Positions 36,636-46,691 of a stretch of DNA of 64,000 nucleotides are shown piece after piece. Made by a program: the position numbers and the translations under genes. Within the stretch, counting starts at the first letter, position 1, and each line of letters begins with the position of its first letter. Source of the DNA: Burkholderia sp. BCC1644 (GTDB lineage: Bacteria; Pseudomonadota; Gammaproteobacteria; Burkholderiales; Burkholderiaceae); the NCBI RefSeq assembly GCF_902833225.1, contig NZ_CADFEI010000023.1:1-64000 (forward strand). Direction: 5' to 3'. The notes under the pieces are model-generated. The model was given only the letters and a program-made list of their open reading frames with translations, was not told where the DNA came from and did not search any database.

Positions 36636-37391
36636 TCAATGACGCAGTTTGTAGCCGGTCGCGAGCAGCCGCATCGCGATCAGCGCGAGCAGCACGAAGA
36701 AACCGGTGACGATCGCGAGGCTCGCGAACGGGTTGATGTCGGACGCGCCGAAGAACCCGAAACGAAAGCCGTCGATCATGTAGAAAAACGGATTGAGACG
36801 CGAGATCTCGCGCCACACGGGCGGCAGCGAGTGCGTCGAATAGAACACGCCGGACAGGAACGTCAGCGGCATGATCAGGAAGTTCTGGAACGCGGCGAGC
36901 TGGTCGAACTTCTCGGCCCAGATCCCGGCGATCAGGCCGAGCGTGCCGAGGATCGCCGAACCGAGCAGCGCGAACGCAATGATGAACAGCGGCGCCGCGA
37001 AGTGCATCGGGATAAACCAGATCGTCACGACGAACACGCCCGTGCCGACCGCGAGCCCGCGCACGACCGACGCGAGCACGTACGCGCCGAAGATGTCGCG
37101 GTACGACAGCGGCGGCAGCAGCATGAACACGAGGTTGCCGGTGATCTTCGACTGGATCAGCGACGACGAGCTGTTCGCGAACGCGTTCTGCAACACGCTC
37201 ATCATCACGAGGCCCGGCACGAGAAAGCTCACGTACTCGACGCCCGGATACACCTCGACGCGGCCCGACAGCGCGTGGCCGAAGATCGTCAGATAGAGCA
37301 GCGCCGTGACGATCGGTGCGCACACCGTCTGGAACGACACCTTCCAGAAGCGCAGCAGTTCCTTGTAGAACAGCGTTTGAAACCCGCTCAT
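36636..37391 (-). CDS. yadH: ABC-2 type permease (YadH-like)
   Basis: A 251-residue inner-membrane permease with six helices and the ABC-2 signature region LTFLSGVFYSTHSLPPVWREISRLNPF. It starts MSGFQTLFYKELLRFWK, and its ATG overlaps the stop of the ATPase gene (ATGA). The pair matches E. coli YadG/YadH in size and layout. The substrate is unknown; drug or lipid-linked export has been proposed for relatives. Confidence 0.87.
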   Translation of the reverse strand: MSGFQTLFYKELLRFWKVSFQTVCAPIVTALLYLTIFGHALSGRVEVYPGVEYVSFLVPGLVMMSVLQNAFANSSSSLIQSKITGNLVFMLLPPLSYRDIFGAYVLASVVRGLAVGTGVFVVTIWFIPMHFAAPLFIIAFALLGSAILGTLGLIAGIWAEKFDQLAAFQNFLIMPLTFLSGVFYSTHSLPPVWREISRLNPFFYMIDGFRFGFFGASDINPFASLAIVTGFFVLLALIAMRLLATGYKLRH

Positions 37392-38314
37392 GCCAATCCC
37401 TCGATGACGTCTGCCCCGTTCATCACCTGGACGAACACATCTTCGAGGTCGGCCTTGCGGACCTCGATCTCGTCGAACGTGCAGCCCGCCGCGCGGCAAT
37501 TCGCGAGGATCCGCTCGACATCGTCGTAGCTCGCGAGGCGCAGCAGGTGCTCGCCCGGCGCGCGGGCGGCCGGATCGGACTCCAGCCCGCGCAACTCGGA
37601 CGGCAGCGCGCCGGTCGCGAGCCGCAGGTACAGCTGCAGCCCCGCGAAGCGGCGCAACAGCGCGTCGGTACGGTCGAGCGCGACCACTTCGCCACGGCGC
37701 AGCATCGCGATGCGGTCGCACAGCGACTCGGCTTCCTCGAGGTAGTGGGTGGTCAGCACGATCGTGTGACCCTCGCGGTTCAGGCGCGAGATGAATTTCC
37801 ACAACGTCTGGCGCAGTTCCACGTCGACGCCGGCGGTCGGCTCGTCGAGCACGATCACGGGCGGCCGGTGCACGAGCGCCTGCGCGACGAGCACGCGGCG
37901 CTTCATCCCGCCCGACAGCGCGCGCATGTTCGCGTCGGCCTTCTCGGTGAGGTCGAGATTGGCCATCACTTCATCGATCCAGTCGTCGTTGCGGCGCAGC
38001 CCGAAATAGCCGGACTGGATCCGCAGCGTCTCGCGAACGGTGAAGAACGGGTCGAAGACGAGCTCCTGCGGCACGACGCCGAGCGCGCGGCGCGCACCAC
38101 GGAAGTCCTTGACGACATCGTGGCCGCGCACCGAGATACTGCCTTCGTCGGCCCGGGCGAGCCCGGCGAGGATACTGATGAGCGTGGTCTTGCCTGCGCC
38201 GTTGGGGCCGAGCAGACCGAAAAACTCGCCTTCCTCGACCGACAGGCTGACGCCCTTGAGCGCCTGAAGCGACTTGTAGCGCTTCTTGACGTGACGGATT
38301 TCTATGGCTGACAT
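37388..38314 (-). CDS. yadG: ABC transporter ATP-binding protein (YadG-like)
   Basis: A 308-residue ATPase. Walker A is LGPNGAGKTT (about 35-44), the signature ALSGGMKRRV and Walker B VIVLDEPTAGVD. A C-terminal extension of about 80 residues follows the core, common in this subfamily. ATG 38314 begins MSAIEIRHVK. It works with the overlapping permease gene as an ABC-2 exporter, substrate unknown. A 190-base gap separates it from mlaB. Confidence 0.9.
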   Translation of the reverse strand: MSAIEIRHVKKRYKSLQALKGVSLSVEEGEFFGLLGPNGAGKTTLISILAGLARADEGSISVRGHDVVKDFRGARRALGVVPQELVFDPFFTVRETLRIQSGYFGLRRNDDWIDEVMANLDLTEKADANMRALSGGMKRRVLVAQALVHRPPVIVLDEPTAGVDVELRQTLWKFISRLNREGHTIVLTTHYLEEAESLCDRIAMLRRGEVVALDRTDALLRRFAGLQLYLRLATGALPSELRGLESDPAARAPGEHLLRLASYDDVERILANCRAAGCTFDEIEVRKADLEDVFVQVMNGADVIEGLA

Positions 38315-38506
38315 GACTGTGCGCGACGCAAGGGCCGCGACGCCTATTCTGTGCTTGCTGCGAATGAAAATGGGGGCCGGACGCCGATTGGCTGCCCCGC
38401 AAAACGCTTGATTATAGGGCAAACCGGCTGGTGGAGCCGGTGCCGGAGGCACGCGGCCTGAAGCGTGCGCGCGCCGGCTGGCGCGGCAGGCTCCGGTCGG
38501 ACAGGG

Positions 38507-38782
38507 TCAATGTCGCCCGGTGCCTTCGATGAGCGCGTCGACGCCGTAGGCGCGCGCGAGGCTGGCGAGCTTCGGAGGGAGATTGAGGATGTCGAGGGTC
38601 GCGCCGCGCGACTTGGCGGCACGTTGCCATGCGAGCAGCACGGCGAGCGCGGACGAGTCGAACTGCGTCAGCGCCGCGCAATTGACGGCGGTGGCGCCCG
38701 CGCCGATGCGCGCAAGACCGTCCGCGAGCGCGGACTTCGCGCTCGCGACGGTCAGCGAGGAGCCGGCTTCGAAACCGCTCAC
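38507..38782 (-). CDS. mlaB: STAS-domain lipid transport subunit MlaB
   Basis: A 91-residue STAS protein, the small cytoplasmic partner that stabilises the MlaF ATPase. The motif NCAALTQFDSSALAVLLAW contains the DSS phospho-site-like loop. The GTG start at 38782 overlaps the mlaC stop (GTGA), which fixes the start. Confidence 0.9.
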   Translation of the reverse strand: MSGFEAGSSLTVASAKSALADGLARIGAGATAVNCAALTQFDSSALAVLLAWQRAAKSRGATLDILNLPPKLASLARAYGVDALIEGTGRH

Positions 38783-39411
38783 GACGCTTGCTTGCCGGCG
38801 GCAAGTTGCTGGTTGCGCTGCGTGAGGAACTGGATCAGGCCGTCCACGCCGCTTTGCTGGATCTTCTCGTTGAACTGCTGCTGGTACGTCTGGATCAGCC
38901 ATGCGCCGAGCACGTTCAGGTCATACACCTTCCAGCCGCTTGCCGACTTGTACAGGCGGTAATCGATCTGGACCGGCTGGCCGTTGTTCATCGCGACGGT
39001 CTTGACCACGACATCGGTATCGGCCGGATCGGCACGGAACGGCGGGTACTGGATCTGCTGGTCCGGCTTCAGCTGCGCCAGCGCGCCCGAGTACGTGCGG
39101 ATCAGCAGCAGCTTGAACTGCTCCTGAACCTGCTGCTGCTGCTCGGCCGTTGCCGTGCGCCAGTTGCGGCCCATCGCGAGCTGCGTGGTGCGGCGGAAAT
39201 CGGTGTACGGCAGGATGTCCTTGTTGACGATCGTGATGATGCGGTTGGTATCACCCTGCTTGATCGTCTGCGCCTTGACTTCGTCGAGCACCTGCTGCGT
39301 CGCCGTCTTGATCAGCGCCTGCGGGTTCGACTGGTCGACTTGCGCGTGAGCTGCGCTGCCGAACGAGAACAGCGCCGCGAAAACGGGGATCAGGAACAGT
39401 TTTTTCATCAT
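38779..39411 (-). CDS. mlaC: Periplasmic phospholipid-binding protein MlaC
   Basis: A 210-residue Tol-Tol-Ttg2-type protein carrying phospholipid between MlaA in the outer membrane and MlaD. A signal peptide (KKLFLIPVFAALFSFGSAAHA) is followed by the family's YTDFRRTTQLAMGRNWR and DYRLYKSASGWKVYDLNVLG. Start at ATG 39411 or the adjacent 39408; CAGG lies just upstream. Confidence 0.93.
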   Translation of the reverse strand: MMKKLFLIPVFAALFSFGSAAHAQVDQSNPQALIKTATQQVLDEVKAQTIKQGDTNRIITIVNKDILPYTDFRRTTQLAMGRNWRTATAEQQQQVQEQFKLLLIRTYSGALAQLKPDQQIQYPPFRADPADTDVVVKTVAMNNGQPVQIDYRLYKSASGWKVYDLNVLGAWLIQTYQQQFNEKIQQSGVDGLIQFLTQRNQQLAAGKQAS

Positions 39412-39519
39412 AGTGACCTGCATGATTGAGTCGATGCGGAGGTTGGAGCAGGTAGCTTACGCGCAAGTTCGCGCACGCTACCGACTGAATCGTTTCCGGC
39501 TGTAACGAATGTAAATCCG

Positions 39520-40455
39520 TCAGTGCAGCCGGATGCTCGGGAAGCGGAACCCGCCCGGCGACGGCGGCGCCACCTGCATCGCCGGCACGTTCGTTTCGCT
39601 GGCCGGATTCGGCGATTCGGCCGTGCCCGAGGCCGGCGCAGCAACCGCCGCGCCCGATGCGCCCACCGCTGCTGCACCTGCCGTACCGGCTGCCGCCGGT
39701 GCCGCGCCGTCTTCCGGCAGGTCGTACTTCGGCAGCGCGTCGTTGCTCGACGTCGCGGCGGCCTCGCCGCGCGCGTTGCTGATCAGCATCTGGCGGCGCT
39801 GCAGGTACGCGTTGCGCACGAACGAATACTTGTCGAGCGCCGCGGCATCCAGCACGTCGCCCGCGCCGAGCAGGTTCGAACGCGTGTTGACGAGGTTGAC
39901 GCCGAACAGGCCCCAGCTCAGGCCATCCGGCTTCACGTAGGTGAGCGGGTTGCCGACGTAGTCGACGCCGAGGCCGGCCGTGTCGCGCAGCGTGCTCGGG
40001 CCGAGCAGCGGCAGCACGAGGTACGGGCCCGACGGCATGCCGTAGCGGCCCATCGTGATCCCGAAGTCGGCCGTATGCTTCGGCAGCTTCGCGATCGTCG
40101 CGACGTCGAACAGGCCGCCGACGCCGAACACCGTGTTGATCACGACGCGCATGAGGTCGCCGACGCCGTCCGCGATCCGCAGCTGCACGATGTTGTTCGC
40201 CGCGATGTAGACGTCGCCGATGTTCGAGAAGAAGTTCGTCACGCTGTCGCGCACCGGCTGCGGCACCACGTACTGGTAGCCCTTCGCGACCGGCTTCAGC
40301 GCGTACGTGTCGACCGTATCGTTGAACGTGTACATCGTCCGGTTGAAGCCTTCGAGCGGATCGCCCTTGGTCGGCGTCTGCACGGTCGCGCAGCCGCTCA
40401 ACGCGGCGACTGCCGCTACCGCCAGCGCGGCGTGCCTGATGCGGATCGTCTGCAT
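39520..40455 (-). CDS. mlaA: Outer-membrane lipoprotein MlaA (VacJ)
   Basis: A 311-residue lipoprotein with a lipobox LSGC (residues about 20-23). The MlaA core (DPLEGFNRTMYTFNDTVD, GPYLVLPLLGPSTLRD) removes phospholipid from the outer leaflet. The C-terminal 90 residues are an Ala/Pro-rich, probably disordered tail. ATG 40455 lies 8 bases after AAGAGGG; an ATG two codons earlier is too close. In E. coli mlaA is unlinked; here it sits between mlaD and mlaC. Confidence 0.93.
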   Translation of the reverse strand: MQTIRIRHAALAVAAVAALSGCATVQTPTKGDPLEGFNRTMYTFNDTVDTYALKPVAKGYQYVVPQPVRDSVTNFFSNIGDVYIAANNIVQLRIADGVGDLMRVVINTVFGVGGLFDVATIAKLPKHTADFGITMGRYGMPSGPYLVLPLLGPSTLRDTAGLGVDYVGNPLTYVKPDGLSWGLFGVNLVNTRSNLLGAGDVLDAAALDKYSFVRNAYLQRRQMLISNARGEAAATSSNDALPKYDLPEDGAAPAAAGTAGAAAVGASGAAVAAPASGTAESPNPASETNVPAMQVAPPSPGGFRFPSIRLH

Positions 40456-40486
40456 GGTCATTACCCTCTTCTTTTCTCTCGTGTGG

Positions 40487-41038
40487 TTATTGGGCCGCCG
40501 CGCCGGACACTGCCGACGCCGGAACCGCCACCGGTGCCGGCGCAGCCGGTGCACCGGCTGCCGGCTTCGCACCGCCCGCATCGGCGGCCTTGCTGTACAG
40601 GAACTGGCCGATCAGGTTCTCGAGCACGATCGCCGACTGCGTCATCGTGATCGTATCGCCCGTCTTCAGCATTTCGGTGTCACCGCCCGGATCGAGACCA
40701 ATATATTGCTCGCCGAGCAGGCCCGACGTCAGGATCTTCGCCGACGAATCCTTCGGGAATTGATACTGGCCGTCGACGTCGATCGTCACGAGCGCCTGGT
40801 ACGTGTTCGTGTCGAAGCCGATCGACTTCACGCGGCCGACCACGACGCCGGCACTCTTCACGGCCGCGCGCGGCTTCAACCCGCCGATATTGTCGAATTT
40901 CATCTTCACTGCATAGGTCGGCTGAAACGACAGCGAGCTCATGTTGCCGACCTTCAGCGCCAGGAACAGCACCGCAAGGAAGCCCACCACCACGAACAGG
41001 CCGACCCAGAAGTCGAGAGCAGTCTTTTTCATCGTCAT
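40487..41038 (-). CDS. mlaD: MCE-domain protein MlaD
   Basis: A 183-residue inner-membrane-anchored protein forming the hexameric lipid channel of the Mla complex. One N-terminal helix (FWVGLFVVVGFLAVLFLAL) leads to the MCE domain (FDNIGGLKPRAAVKSAGVVVGRV). The Ala/Pro-rich C-terminus replaces part of the usual helix. An internal ATG (41032) is an alternative start. Confidence 0.94.
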   Translation of the reverse strand: MTMKKTALDFWVGLFVVVGFLAVLFLALKVGNMSSLSFQPTYAVKMKFDNIGGLKPRAAVKSAGVVVGRVKSIGFDTNTYQALVTIDVDGQYQFPKDSSAKILTSGLLGEQYIGLDPGGDTEMLKTGDTITMTQSAIVLENLIGQFLYSKAADAGGAKPAAGAPAAPAPVAVPASAVSGAAAQ

Positions 41039-41062
41039 CCCAAAATTTGGCTTGGCTGAGGC

Positions 41063-41830
41063 TTAGCTGAACATCAGCGCGGTCAGCAGGAAATCGAGGC
41101 CGAGTACGGCGAGCGACGCGAACACGACCGTCTTGGTGGTCGCGCGCGACACGCCTTCGGGCGTGGGCTTCGCTTCATACCCTTGATACAGCGCAATGAA
41201 GGTCACGGCGAACCCGAACACGATGCTCTTGATCACACCGTTGCCGACGTCGGCCCAGACCTGGACCCCGCCCTGCATCTGCGACCAGAACGCGCCCGGA
41301 TCGACGCCGATCAGCACGACGCCGACGAAGTACCCGCCGAGCACGCCGACCGCATTGAAGATCGCGGCAAGCAGCGGCATCGCGATGATGCCCGCCCACA
41401 GGCGCGGCGCGATCACCGTCTTGATCGGGTCGACCGCCATCATCTCGAGCGCGGTGAGCTGTTCGCCGGCTTTCATCAGACCGATCTCGGCCGTGAGCGA
41501 CGTGCCCGCGCGGCCCGCGAACAGCAGCGCGGTGACGACCGGCCCGAGCTCGCGCACGAGCGACAGCGCGACCAGCAGGCCGAGCGCCTGCTCGGAACCG
41601 TAGCGGTTCAGCGTGTAATACCCCTGCAGGCCGAGCACGAAGCCGACGAACAGCCCCGACACGGCAATGATCACGAACGAATAGTTGCCGAGGAAGTGGA
41701 TCTGCTTCGTGACCAGCCGCGGCCGGCGCAGCAGCGGGAAGAATTCCAGCACGAGGCGCACGAACAGCCGCGTGCCGTAGCCCGCGCGCTCGAGGCCGCC
41801 GATGACGTAACGTCCGATCGCGCTGATCAT
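41063..41830 (-). CDS. mlaE: Lipid transport permease MlaE
   Basis: A 255-residue permease of the MlaE family. The signature is in [20 protein letters not shown] and [17 protein letters not shown]. It forms the membrane core of MlaFEDB. Its ATG overlaps the mlaF stop (ATGA). Confidence 0.95.
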   Translation of the reverse strand: MISAIGRYVIGGLERAGYGTRLFVRLVLEFFPLLRRPRLVTKQIHFLGNYSFVIIAVSGLFVGFVLGLQGYYTLNRYGSEQALGLLVALSLVRELGPVVTALLFAGRAGTSLTAEIGLMKAGEQLTALEMMAVDPIKTVIAPRLWAGIIAMPLLAAIFNAVGVLGGYFVGVVLIGVDPGAFWSQMQGGVQVWADVGNGVIKSIVFGFAVTFIALYQGYEAKPTPEGVSRATTKTVVFASLAVLGLDFLLTALMFS

Positions 41831-42648
41831 GCGCGCCCTCCGCCGAGCCCGAAATCCGCTGCGAGCGGCGGGCTCGTGTAATGAAATTTGAACGGGCCGT
41901 CCGGTGCGCCGTCGATGAACTGCCGCACGCTCGGATCGGTCGACGCGCGCAGCTCGTCGGGCGTACCCTGCGCGAGCACGCCGCCGTTGGCCAGAAAGTA
42001 CACGTAGTCGGCGATCGCGAACGATTCCGGCACGTCGTGCGTGACGAGGATCGACGTCGCGCCGAGCGCCTGGTTCAGCGTGCGGATCAGGTTCGCGGTG
42101 ATGCCGAGCGAGATCGGGTCGAGGCCCGCGAACGGCTCGTCGTACATGATGAGCTGCGGATCGAGCGCGATCGCGCGGGCGAGCGCGATCCGGCGCGCCA
42201 TCCCGCCCGACACCTCGGACGGCATCAGGTCGCGCGCGCCGCGCAGGCCGACCGCGTTGAGCTTCATCAGCACGAGGTCGCGGATCAGGTCTTCGGGCAG
42301 GTCGGTATGCTCGCGCAGCGCGAACGCGACGTTCTCGAACACCGACATGTCGGTGAACAACGCGCCGAACTGGAACAGCATGCCCATCTTGCGGCGCAGC
42401 GCATACAGGCCATCGCGCGTTTGCGCGCCGACATCGGCGCCGTCGAACAGCACCTGGCCGCGACGCGCACGCACGAGGCCGCCGACCAGGCGCAGCACGG
42501 TGGTCTTGCCGCAACCCGAGCCGCCCATGACCGCGACGACCTGCCCACGCCCGAAGCGCAGGTTCAGGTTGGACAGGACGAGGCGGTCGCCGTAGCCAAA
42601 GTCGACGTCGCGAAGTTCCAGCAGGGTCTCGGTAGGAGTGGGGCTCAC
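41827..42648 (-). CDS. mlaF: Lipid transport ATPase MlaF
   Basis: A 273-residue ABC ATPase. Walker A is GGSGCGKTT (42-50), the signature [14 protein letters not shown] and Walker [16 protein letters not shown] start at 42648. It powers retrograde or anterograde phospholipid traffic that keeps the outer membrane asymmetric. First gene of mlaFEDACB, and so of the leftward block that runs on to tatC. Confidence 0.95.
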   Translation of the reverse strand: MSPTPTETLLELRDVDFGYGDRLVLSNLNLRFGRGQVVAVMGGSGCGKTTVLRLVGGLVRARRGQVLFDGADVGAQTRDGLYALRRKMGMLFQFGALFTDMSVFENVAFALREHTDLPEDLIRDLVLMKLNAVGLRGARDLMPSEVSGGMARRIALARAIALDPQLIMYDEPFAGLDPISLGITANLIRTLNQALGATSILVTHDVPESFAIADYVYFLANGGVLAQGTPDELRASTDPSVRQFIDGAPDGPFKFHYTSPPLAADFGLGGGRA

Positions 42649-42732
42649 GGAGCTGACAGTCCTTATACGCAGAACGCCGAATTATAGGGCCTGCATTGGA
42701 ATGATGTCGTGACGCCGTTCCGGGCCCTGCGG

Positions 42733-43854
42733 TCAATGATTGTCAAATTGTCCGGGAAAGCACTGCTGCAGTGCAATAAGCGCCGTCCGATAATCGGCCG
42801 CGCCCGTGACCGCACTGACCACCGCCACGCTGCCGACCCCTGTCGCCAGCACGGCCGGCAGCGCGTCGAGCCCCACCCCGCCGATCGCGACGAGCGGCGC
42901 CCGCGCGCCCGCGAAGCGCGCATAGCGGGCAATCCGCGCGAGGCCCTGCGGCGGCGCGGCAACGGCCTTCGTGGCGGTCGCGTAGACAGGGCCGAGCGCG
43001 AGGTAGCTCGGGCGCTCGTGCAACGCCCGCAACATCTCGTAATAACCATGGCTCGAAAGTCCGAGCCGCAGGCCCGCGCGCGCAATTGCGGCCAGATCGG
43101 CCGTCTCGAGGTCTTCCTGACCCAGATGAACGCCGTACGCGCCTTCATCTGCTGCGATCTGCCAGTGATCGTTGATGAATACGCGCGCATCGGGATAGCG
43201 GCGCCCCGCCTCGACCGCGCGCGCGATTTCCCGGCGCAGCGCATCCGGCGTCGCGCCTTTCACGCGCAGTTGCACGGTCCGCGCGCCGCCATCGAGCACG
43301 CGTTCGACCCAGTCCGCATCCGGGACGACCGGATAGAGGCCGAGTTGCGCGGGGCACGGCGCGAACGCCGGCTCCGGCGCGGGCGGCAGCCCGGCGACCC
43401 GCGGGAACCGCGCGGCGTCGACCGGCCACGCATCGTCGGCGCGCGTCTCGTCGCCGTCGCGCCAGGCCAGCGCGAGCACCAGCGCGTCAACCGGCGCGAA
43501 GCCGCAATCGAGGAATGCCGCGAGGGCCGCGATCCAGTCGTCCGCGAGCGGATGGGCGGCGTCGAGCGCGTAGCGCGCGCCCGCCGCATGCAGCACCGCG
43601 CCCTGCTCGTCGAATTCGATCGCGACCGCGTCCGGCGAGGCCGGCCGCGACGCGGCCGACGCGCGCGCCTGCGCGGTGCGGTCGCCGGCCGACACGATCA
43701 GCACGTCGCCGTCGGCCGGCACGTCGGGCGCCGCCACGCAGAGCCGCCACGGCGCCGCGCCATCCGGCCAGTCGCCGAGGCGGGCGCGAATTCGTTCGGC
43801 CGCTTCGGCCAGCTCGTCGGCCGGCGGCCAGAATGCATCGGCGAAAGCGCTCAT
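42733..43854 (-). CDS. thiE: Thiamine phosphate synthase with N-terminal extension
   Basis: A 373-residue protein, about 165 residues longer than a usual ThiE. The C-terminal 200 residues are the TIM-barrel synthase joining HMP-PP and thiazole phosphate: [41 protein letters not shown] and [10 protein letters not shown]. The N-terminal part ([13 protein letters not shown] onward) is Ala/Asp-rich, with [10 protein letters not shown] and an internal [15 protein letters not shown] stretch loosely recalling ThiD-like phosphate-kinase folds, but no kinase motif is intact. ATG 43854 overlaps the thiG stop (ATGA). Confidence 0.93.
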   Translation of the reverse strand: MSAFADAFWPPADELAEAAERIRARLGDWPDGAAPWRLCVAAPDVPADGDVLIVSAGDRTAQARASAASRPASPDAVAIEFDEQGAVLHAAGARYALDAAHPLADDWIAALAAFLDCGFAPVDALVLALAWRDGDETRADDAWPVDAARFPRVAGLPPAPEPAFAPCPAQLGLYPVVPDADWVERVLDGGARTVQLRVKGATPDALRREIARAVEAGRRYPDARVFINDHWQIAADEGAYGVHLGQEDLETADLAAIARAGLRLGLSSHGYYEMLRALHERPSYLALGPVYATATKAVAAPPQGLARIARYARFAGARAPLVAIGGVGLDALPAVLATGVGSVAVVSAVTGAADYRTALIALQQCFPGQFDNH

Positions 43855-44666
43855 GCGCCGCCCCCGTCCTGGTGCCAGAACGGCATGCCGACGACCGGCG
43901 TGCTGGCGTGCGCAGTTTCGCGCGCGTCCATCGGCCCTGCCAGATACGCGGCGCGCCCCGCCTCGACGCCCTGCGCAAAGGCGCGCGCCATGATCTCCGG
44001 GTGCGTGGCCTGCGACACGGCCGTGTTCAGCAGCACGCCGTCGAAACCCCACTCCATCACCTGGCAAGCATGCGACGGCACGCCGAGCCCCGCGTCGACG
44101 ATCAGCGGCACGTCGGGCAGCCGCTCGCGCAGCACGCGCAGGCCGTACGGGTTCACGACGCCCTTGCCCGTGCCGATCGGCGCACCCCACGGCATCAGCG
44201 CCTCGCAGCCGACATCGAGCAGGCGCCGGCCGATCACGAGATCCTCGGTACAGTACGGCAGCACCTTGAAACCGTCCTTGACCAGCTGCGCGGCAGCCTC
44301 GATCAGCCCGACCGGATCGGGCTGCAGCGTGTAGTCGTCGCCGATCAGCTCGAGCTTGATCCAGTCGGTGCCGAACACCTCGCGCGCCATGTGCGCGGTC
44401 GTCACGGCCTCGGCGACGGTCTGGCAACCGGCCGTGTTCGGCAGCAGCGGCACCGCGTGGCGCTTGAGCAGGTCGAAGAAGCCGGCTTCGGCCGTGCCGC
44501 CCGTCATCTGGCGGCGCAGCGCGACCGTCACCATCCCGGGACGGGACGCGGCGATCGAATCGGACAGCGACTGCAGCGACGGATAGCGCGACGTGCCGAG
44601 CAGTACGCGGCTTGCAAAGGTTTCGCCGTACAGCGTCAGCGCGTCGGCGGATGTGAGGGACGTCAT
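43851..44666 (-). CDS. thiG: Thiazole synthase
   Basis: A 271-residue TIM barrel that builds thiazole phosphate from deoxyxylulose phosphate, dehydroglycine and ThiS thiocarboxylate. The Schiff-base lysine is Lys104 (DWIKLELIGDD), and APIGTGKGV with DAGLGVPSHA are conserved loops. It lies 38 bases after thiS. Glycine oxidase ThiO in the same operon makes the dehydroglycine, the aerobic route. Confidence 0.96.
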   Translation of the reverse strand: MTSLTSADALTLYGETFASRVLLGTSRYPSLQSLSDSIAASRPGMVTVALRRQMTGGTAEAGFFDLLKRHAVPLLPNTAGCQTVAEAVTTAHMAREVFGTDWIKLELIGDDYTLQPDPVGLIEAAAQLVKDGFKVLPYCTEDLVIGRRLLDVGCEALMPWGAPIGTGKGVVNPYGLRVLRERLPDVPLIVDAGLGVPSHACQVMEWGFDGVLLNTAVSQATHPEIMARAFAQGVEAGRAAYLAGPMDARETAHASTPVVGMPFWHQDGGGA

Positions 44667-44704
44667 GTCGTTTTCCTGGAAGAGCGGGGACGAACCGGCG
44701 GCGC

Positions 44705-44902
44705 TCAGCCGCCCGCGACGGGGTGCACGACGTCGAGCTTGTCGCCCGTCGCGAGCGCGCGCGCCGCATGCTGCGTGCGCGCGACGAAATTGCCGTTCAG
44801 CGCGACCGCGTACGGCGGACGCGCGCCGTACGCGGCGAGCGCGTCGGCCACCGTCGCGCCGTCGGGCAGCGTCAGGGTCTGTTGGTTGATCTGGATATCC
44901 AT
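44705..44902 (-). CDS. thiS: Sulfur carrier protein ThiS
   Basis: A 65-residue ubiquitin-like protein ending in the essential Gly-Gly (HPVAGG), which is adenylated and thiocarboxylated to carry sulfur to ThiG. No thiF is in this window, so the activating enzyme is elsewhere. It lies 32 bases after thiO. Confidence 0.95.
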   Translation of the reverse strand: MDIQINQQTLTLPDGATVADALAAYGARPPYAVALNGNFVARTQHAARALATGDKLDVVHPVAGG

Positions 44903-44934
44903 GAGGCTCGGTCGGATTCGGTCGGCGGCGCGCG

Positions 44935-46071
44935 TCAGGCCGGCTGGCGCGCGTCGCTGCGGTGATGAAGAAGCGTCGGCCAGCGCGCGGCATCGCGCCA
45001 CGCGGCGAACGCGTCGGCGTCGCCGAACGCGCCGCCGAGCGCGGCTTGCGCGAACGCGACGGCCGCGTGCGCGACTTCCGGCGCGATCATGAAGCCGTGC
45101 CGGTACAGGCCGTTGACGGCGAGCGTCGACGCGCCGTCCCAGATCACCGCCGGGCGGTGATCGGGCAGCGTCGGCCGGCACTGCGCATTGAGTTCGAGGA
45201 TGCGCGCCTCGCCGAACGCCGGGTGCACGGAGAACGCCGCGCTCAGCAGTTCGAGCGCGGAGCGCACGCTGACGGGCGACATGTCCTCGCCCTCCACTTC
45301 GGTCGCGCCGATCACATAGAGATCGTCCTGCTTCGGCGCGATGTACAGCGGGTACCGCGGATGCAGCAGCCGCACGGGCCGGGTGAGCCCGATGCCCGGC
45401 GCATGCACGCGCGCGACTTCGCCGCGGATGCCGCGCAGCGCGGGCAGCGCGGATTTCGCGCCGAGCCCGCGGCAATCGATTGTGAAATGCGCGGCGGGCA
45501 GGTTCGCATCGTCGATCGTGACGTGCCAGTGCAGGTCGACGCTGCGTTCGGCGAGGCCCGCAGCCAACGCGCGCAGCGCCTGGCGATTGTCGAGCTGGCC
45601 TTCGTTCGGCAGTAGCAGGCCGCGCGCGAAGCGACCCGCGAGCACCGGCTCGGCCGCGTCGACCTGCGCGCCGGCGAGCGTCACGAAGCCGCCGTCGAAC
45701 AGGTCGGCCGGCGCGTTCGCGCGCACGCGCCGCTCGAACAGCGGCGCCTCCGCGCGGTCCGCGTGGTGCCAGACGACGAGTGTGCCGTGATGCTGGAAGA
45801 AGACGGGTTCGGGCAGTTCCGCGAGCCACTGCGGCCAGCGTTCGAGCGACGCGGCGCCGAGCTCGGTGATCAGCAGCTCCGCGCTCGCCGCTTCCGCGAG
45901 CGGCGCGAGCATCGCGGCGGCGATCCACGCGGCCGACTGCTCGCCGTCCGGGCCGCCGCGCTCGTAGAGCGCGACGCGATGCCCGTCGCCCGCGAGCCGC
46001 CACGCGATCAGGCGGCCGACGAGGCCGCCGCCGAGCACCGCGAAATCGGGCCGTGCATCCAGGACGTTCAT
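44935..46071 (-). CDS. thiO: Glycine oxidase ThiO
   Basis: A 378-residue FAD enzyme of the DAO family that oxidises glycine to dehydroglycine for thiazole synthesis. The Rossmann motif VLGGGLVGRLIAWRLAGDG is at the N-terminus; RYPLYIAPKQDDLYVIGATE and NGLYRHGFMIAPEV are typical C-terminal segments. ATG 46071 was chosen at the conserved start; a frame extending to 46221 is Arg-rich. First gene of the operon, about 240 bases after the TPP riboswitch. Confidence 0.93.
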   Translation of the reverse strand: MNVLDARPDFAVLGGGLVGRLIAWRLAGDGHRVALYERGGPDGEQSAAWIAAAMLAPLAEAASAELLITELGAASLERWPQWLAELPEPVFFQHHGTLVVWHHADRAEAPLFERRVRANAPADLFDGGFVTLAGAQVDAAEPVLAGRFARGLLLPNEGQLDNRQALRALAAGLAERSVDLHWHVTIDDANLPAAHFTIDCRGLGAKSALPALRGIRGEVARVHAPGIGLTRPVRLLHPRYPLYIAPKQDDLYVIGATEVEGEDMSPVSVRSALELLSAAFSVHPAFGEARILELNAQCRPTLPDHRPAVIWDGASTLAVNGLYRHGFMIAPEVAHAAVAFAQAALGGAFGDADAFAAWRDAARWPTLLHHRSDARQPA

Positions 46072-46311
46072 CGCGCGCCCTCCACGCAAGCGTGCACGAC
46101 GAACGTCGACGCGCGCGCGCCGCCCCGTGCGAACGCACGCGGCATCGGGCCGGGAATCAAGCAAAAGACTGAAGATTGTGCGGTCATCATTCCTTCCGTA
46201 ACGCGCAATGCGCGTACCCAAAAGGACGAAACCGGCAGCAAAGGCCGGCCGGGCGGGACTCGGGCGCTGACCATGTGGGATGGCGGCCAGCGCGGCCCGG
46301 CGGGATCAGAA

Positions 46312-46412
46312 ACTTCCCTCGCCGGTATTACCCGGATCGGGTGCAAAGGGTTTTTCTCAGCCTCGCTGCGCCGCCTGGAACATCCGCCGGCCGCGCCACG
46401 AAGCACCCCTGT
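46312..46412 (-). promoter_or_regulatory. TPP riboswitch (thi box)
   Basis: Read leftward, the conserved aptamer parts appear in order: GGGGTGC, GCTGAGA, ACCC, then ATCCGGGTAATACCGGCG and AGGGAAG. These are the pyrimidine and pyrophosphate sensor helices of the TPP aptamer. It controls thiOSGE, lowering expression when thiamine pyrophosphate is plentiful. I see no clear terminator-antiterminator pair in the 240 bases to thiO, so the expression platform is unresolved. Confidence 0.93.
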
Positions 46413-46691
46413 TTCGTCGTCGGCCATTAGACCATAAAAGCGGAAAGCGCCGCAAACTGTCCCCCATGGTGCAAATTCGCCGTCGGCCTGCGCCGCTCTG
46501 GCACAATGCCCGCAGGCCGGCCGCGGCAAGCGGCCGGTTGCCGCGTCACCGCCGGCCCTTAAGTGCCGTTTAAGACGCGCGGGCGACCATCCGTGCGCCC
46601 GCCGTCAGTCGGCGCCGCGCCCCGGCATGCCGTATCGCGGCGCGCGCCCGGCTTCGCCCGGCCCGCGCGCCGGCTACTCATCAGGAAGCAC
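46413..46691. other. Divergent intergenic region
   Basis: About 280 bases between the riboswitch and the rightward exporter gene. It must hold the thi promoter and that of the exporter. No other element recognised. Confidence 0.5.
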
